Positions 5,406-5,673 of a stretch of DNA of 5,673 nt are shown here, piece by piece (position 1 is the first letter of the stretch; every line of letters starts with the position of its first letter). The notes under the pieces were generated by a model. That model worked only from the letters and a program-made list of their open reading frames with translations. It was not told where the DNA came from and ran no database searches. Position numbers and translations under genes: made by a program. Source of the stretch: an uncultured Bacteroidaceae bacterium (GTDB lineage: Bacteria > Bacteroidota > Bacteroidia > Bacteroidales > Bacteroidaceae); NCBI GenBank assembly GCA_904501775.1, contig CAJGCJ010000119.1, positions 1-5,673 of the forward strand. Direction: 5' to 3'.

Positions 5406-5585
5406 ATGAAGGTATTAAAACACTTAGGTCTTGTAGTTATGCTTATCACAGCAGTAGTCTTGGTACTTAGCTACTTCAACGGTTGGTCCAACAACAACAC
5501 AATTACAATGAGCTCACTCGGCGCAATGGTTCTTGGTCTTATCCTTTATGTAATCGGCGGCAAAAAGAGCCTCGAGAACAATTGA
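5406..5585 (+). CDS. Small inner-membrane protein with two transmembrane helices
   Basis: This is a 59-residue protein of unknown function. A short basic start (MKVLKH) leads into a first hydrophobic helix at about residues 7-24 (L-G-L-V-V-M-L-I-T-A-V-V-L-V-L-S-Y-F). A polar loop, NGWSNNNTIT, precedes a second helix at about 36-52 (S-S-L-G-A-M-V-L-G-L-I-L-Y-V-I-G-G). The tail KKSLENN is basic then polar. By the positive-inside rule both ends face the cytoplasm and the loop the periplasm. Short two-helix proteins of this layout are common in Bacteroidota, but I know no established role. The ATG at 5406 is chosen over an in-frame TTG at 5331 because the frame upstream is polar and lysine-rich, and the likely -7 box lies between the two. 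No Shine-Dalgarno is present; attataatt precedes the ATG. It is divergent from the ribosomal operon. Confidence 0.75.
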   Translation: MKVLKHLGLVVMLITAVVLVLSYFNGWSNNNTITMSSLGAMVLGLILYVIGGKKSLENN

Positions 5586-5673
5586 TAGAACCAAAAGCCG
5601 ACACGTACATTACAATGAAGACTAGGAGTGCCTGAGCCATACGAAGCCGCACAAAAAAAGCAATATCTGCCTA
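5586..5673. other. Unassigned right edge
   Basis: The last 88 bases after the small membrane-protein stop show no open gene start, no strong hairpin and no promoter match. An ATG at 5613 is closed by a stop after six codons. Confidence 0.4.

Overview
The window is a chromosomal stretch from a member of the Bacteroidota, most likely the order Bacteroidales. Four things support this. The rpsF promoter is a perfect match to the Bacteroides form, TTTG-N19-TATCTTTG. Most start codons lack a Shine-Dalgarno (SD) sequence. There is a Bacteroidota-type surface lipoprotein (LCSC lipobox followed by QKED). The Wzi-family outer-membrane protein has the size and motifs seen in gut Bacteroidales. The genus cannot be read from the sequence.

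Plus-strand left part (1-3870). A two-domain enzyme, with an N-terminal nucleotidyltransferase and a C-terminal GHMP-kinase-like domain (7-1143), ends in a strong hairpin. Next is a small orphan gene of 83 codons (1290-1541) that resembles a piece of ECF sigma region 2 and is closed by its own hairpin. After about 385 AT-rich bases comes a tight two-gene unit: a Wzi-like outer-membrane barrel protein (1927-3393) and, 3 nt later, a lipocalin-like lipoprotein (3397-3774). The nucleotidyltransferase/kinase and Wzi both point towards surface polysaccharide, but hairpins and another gene separate them, so they are probably transcribed separately.

Minus-strand middle (3871-5084). The ribosomal operon rpsF-rpsR-rplI (bS6, bS18, bL9) runs from a textbook promoter at 5084-5054 to a 32-bp perfect palindromic terminator at 3871-3902, which it shares with the convergent lipoprotein gene. 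rpsF has the usual A-rich, SD-less start. rpsR and rplI each carry a full AAGGAGGA, with nearly identical start contexts (16 of 17 bases the same). In Bacteroidota the anti-SD of 16S rRNA is sequestered by bS21, bS18 and bS6, and strong SDs before the bS21 and bS18 genes are proposed to be autoregulatory. The rpsR case fits that model; the equally strong SD on rplI is the less expected part.

Right end (5085-5673). About 320 bases with no convincing gene separate rpsF from a divergent 59-residue membrane protein (5406-5585) that has two predicted transmembrane helices. The last 88 bases hold nothing recognisable.

No mobile element, CRISPR array, tRNA or rRNA was seen. The window is mostly housekeeping and envelope genes. 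The best leads are the SD pair in the ribosomal operon, the sigma-like orphan, and the Wzi/surface-lipoprotein pair.
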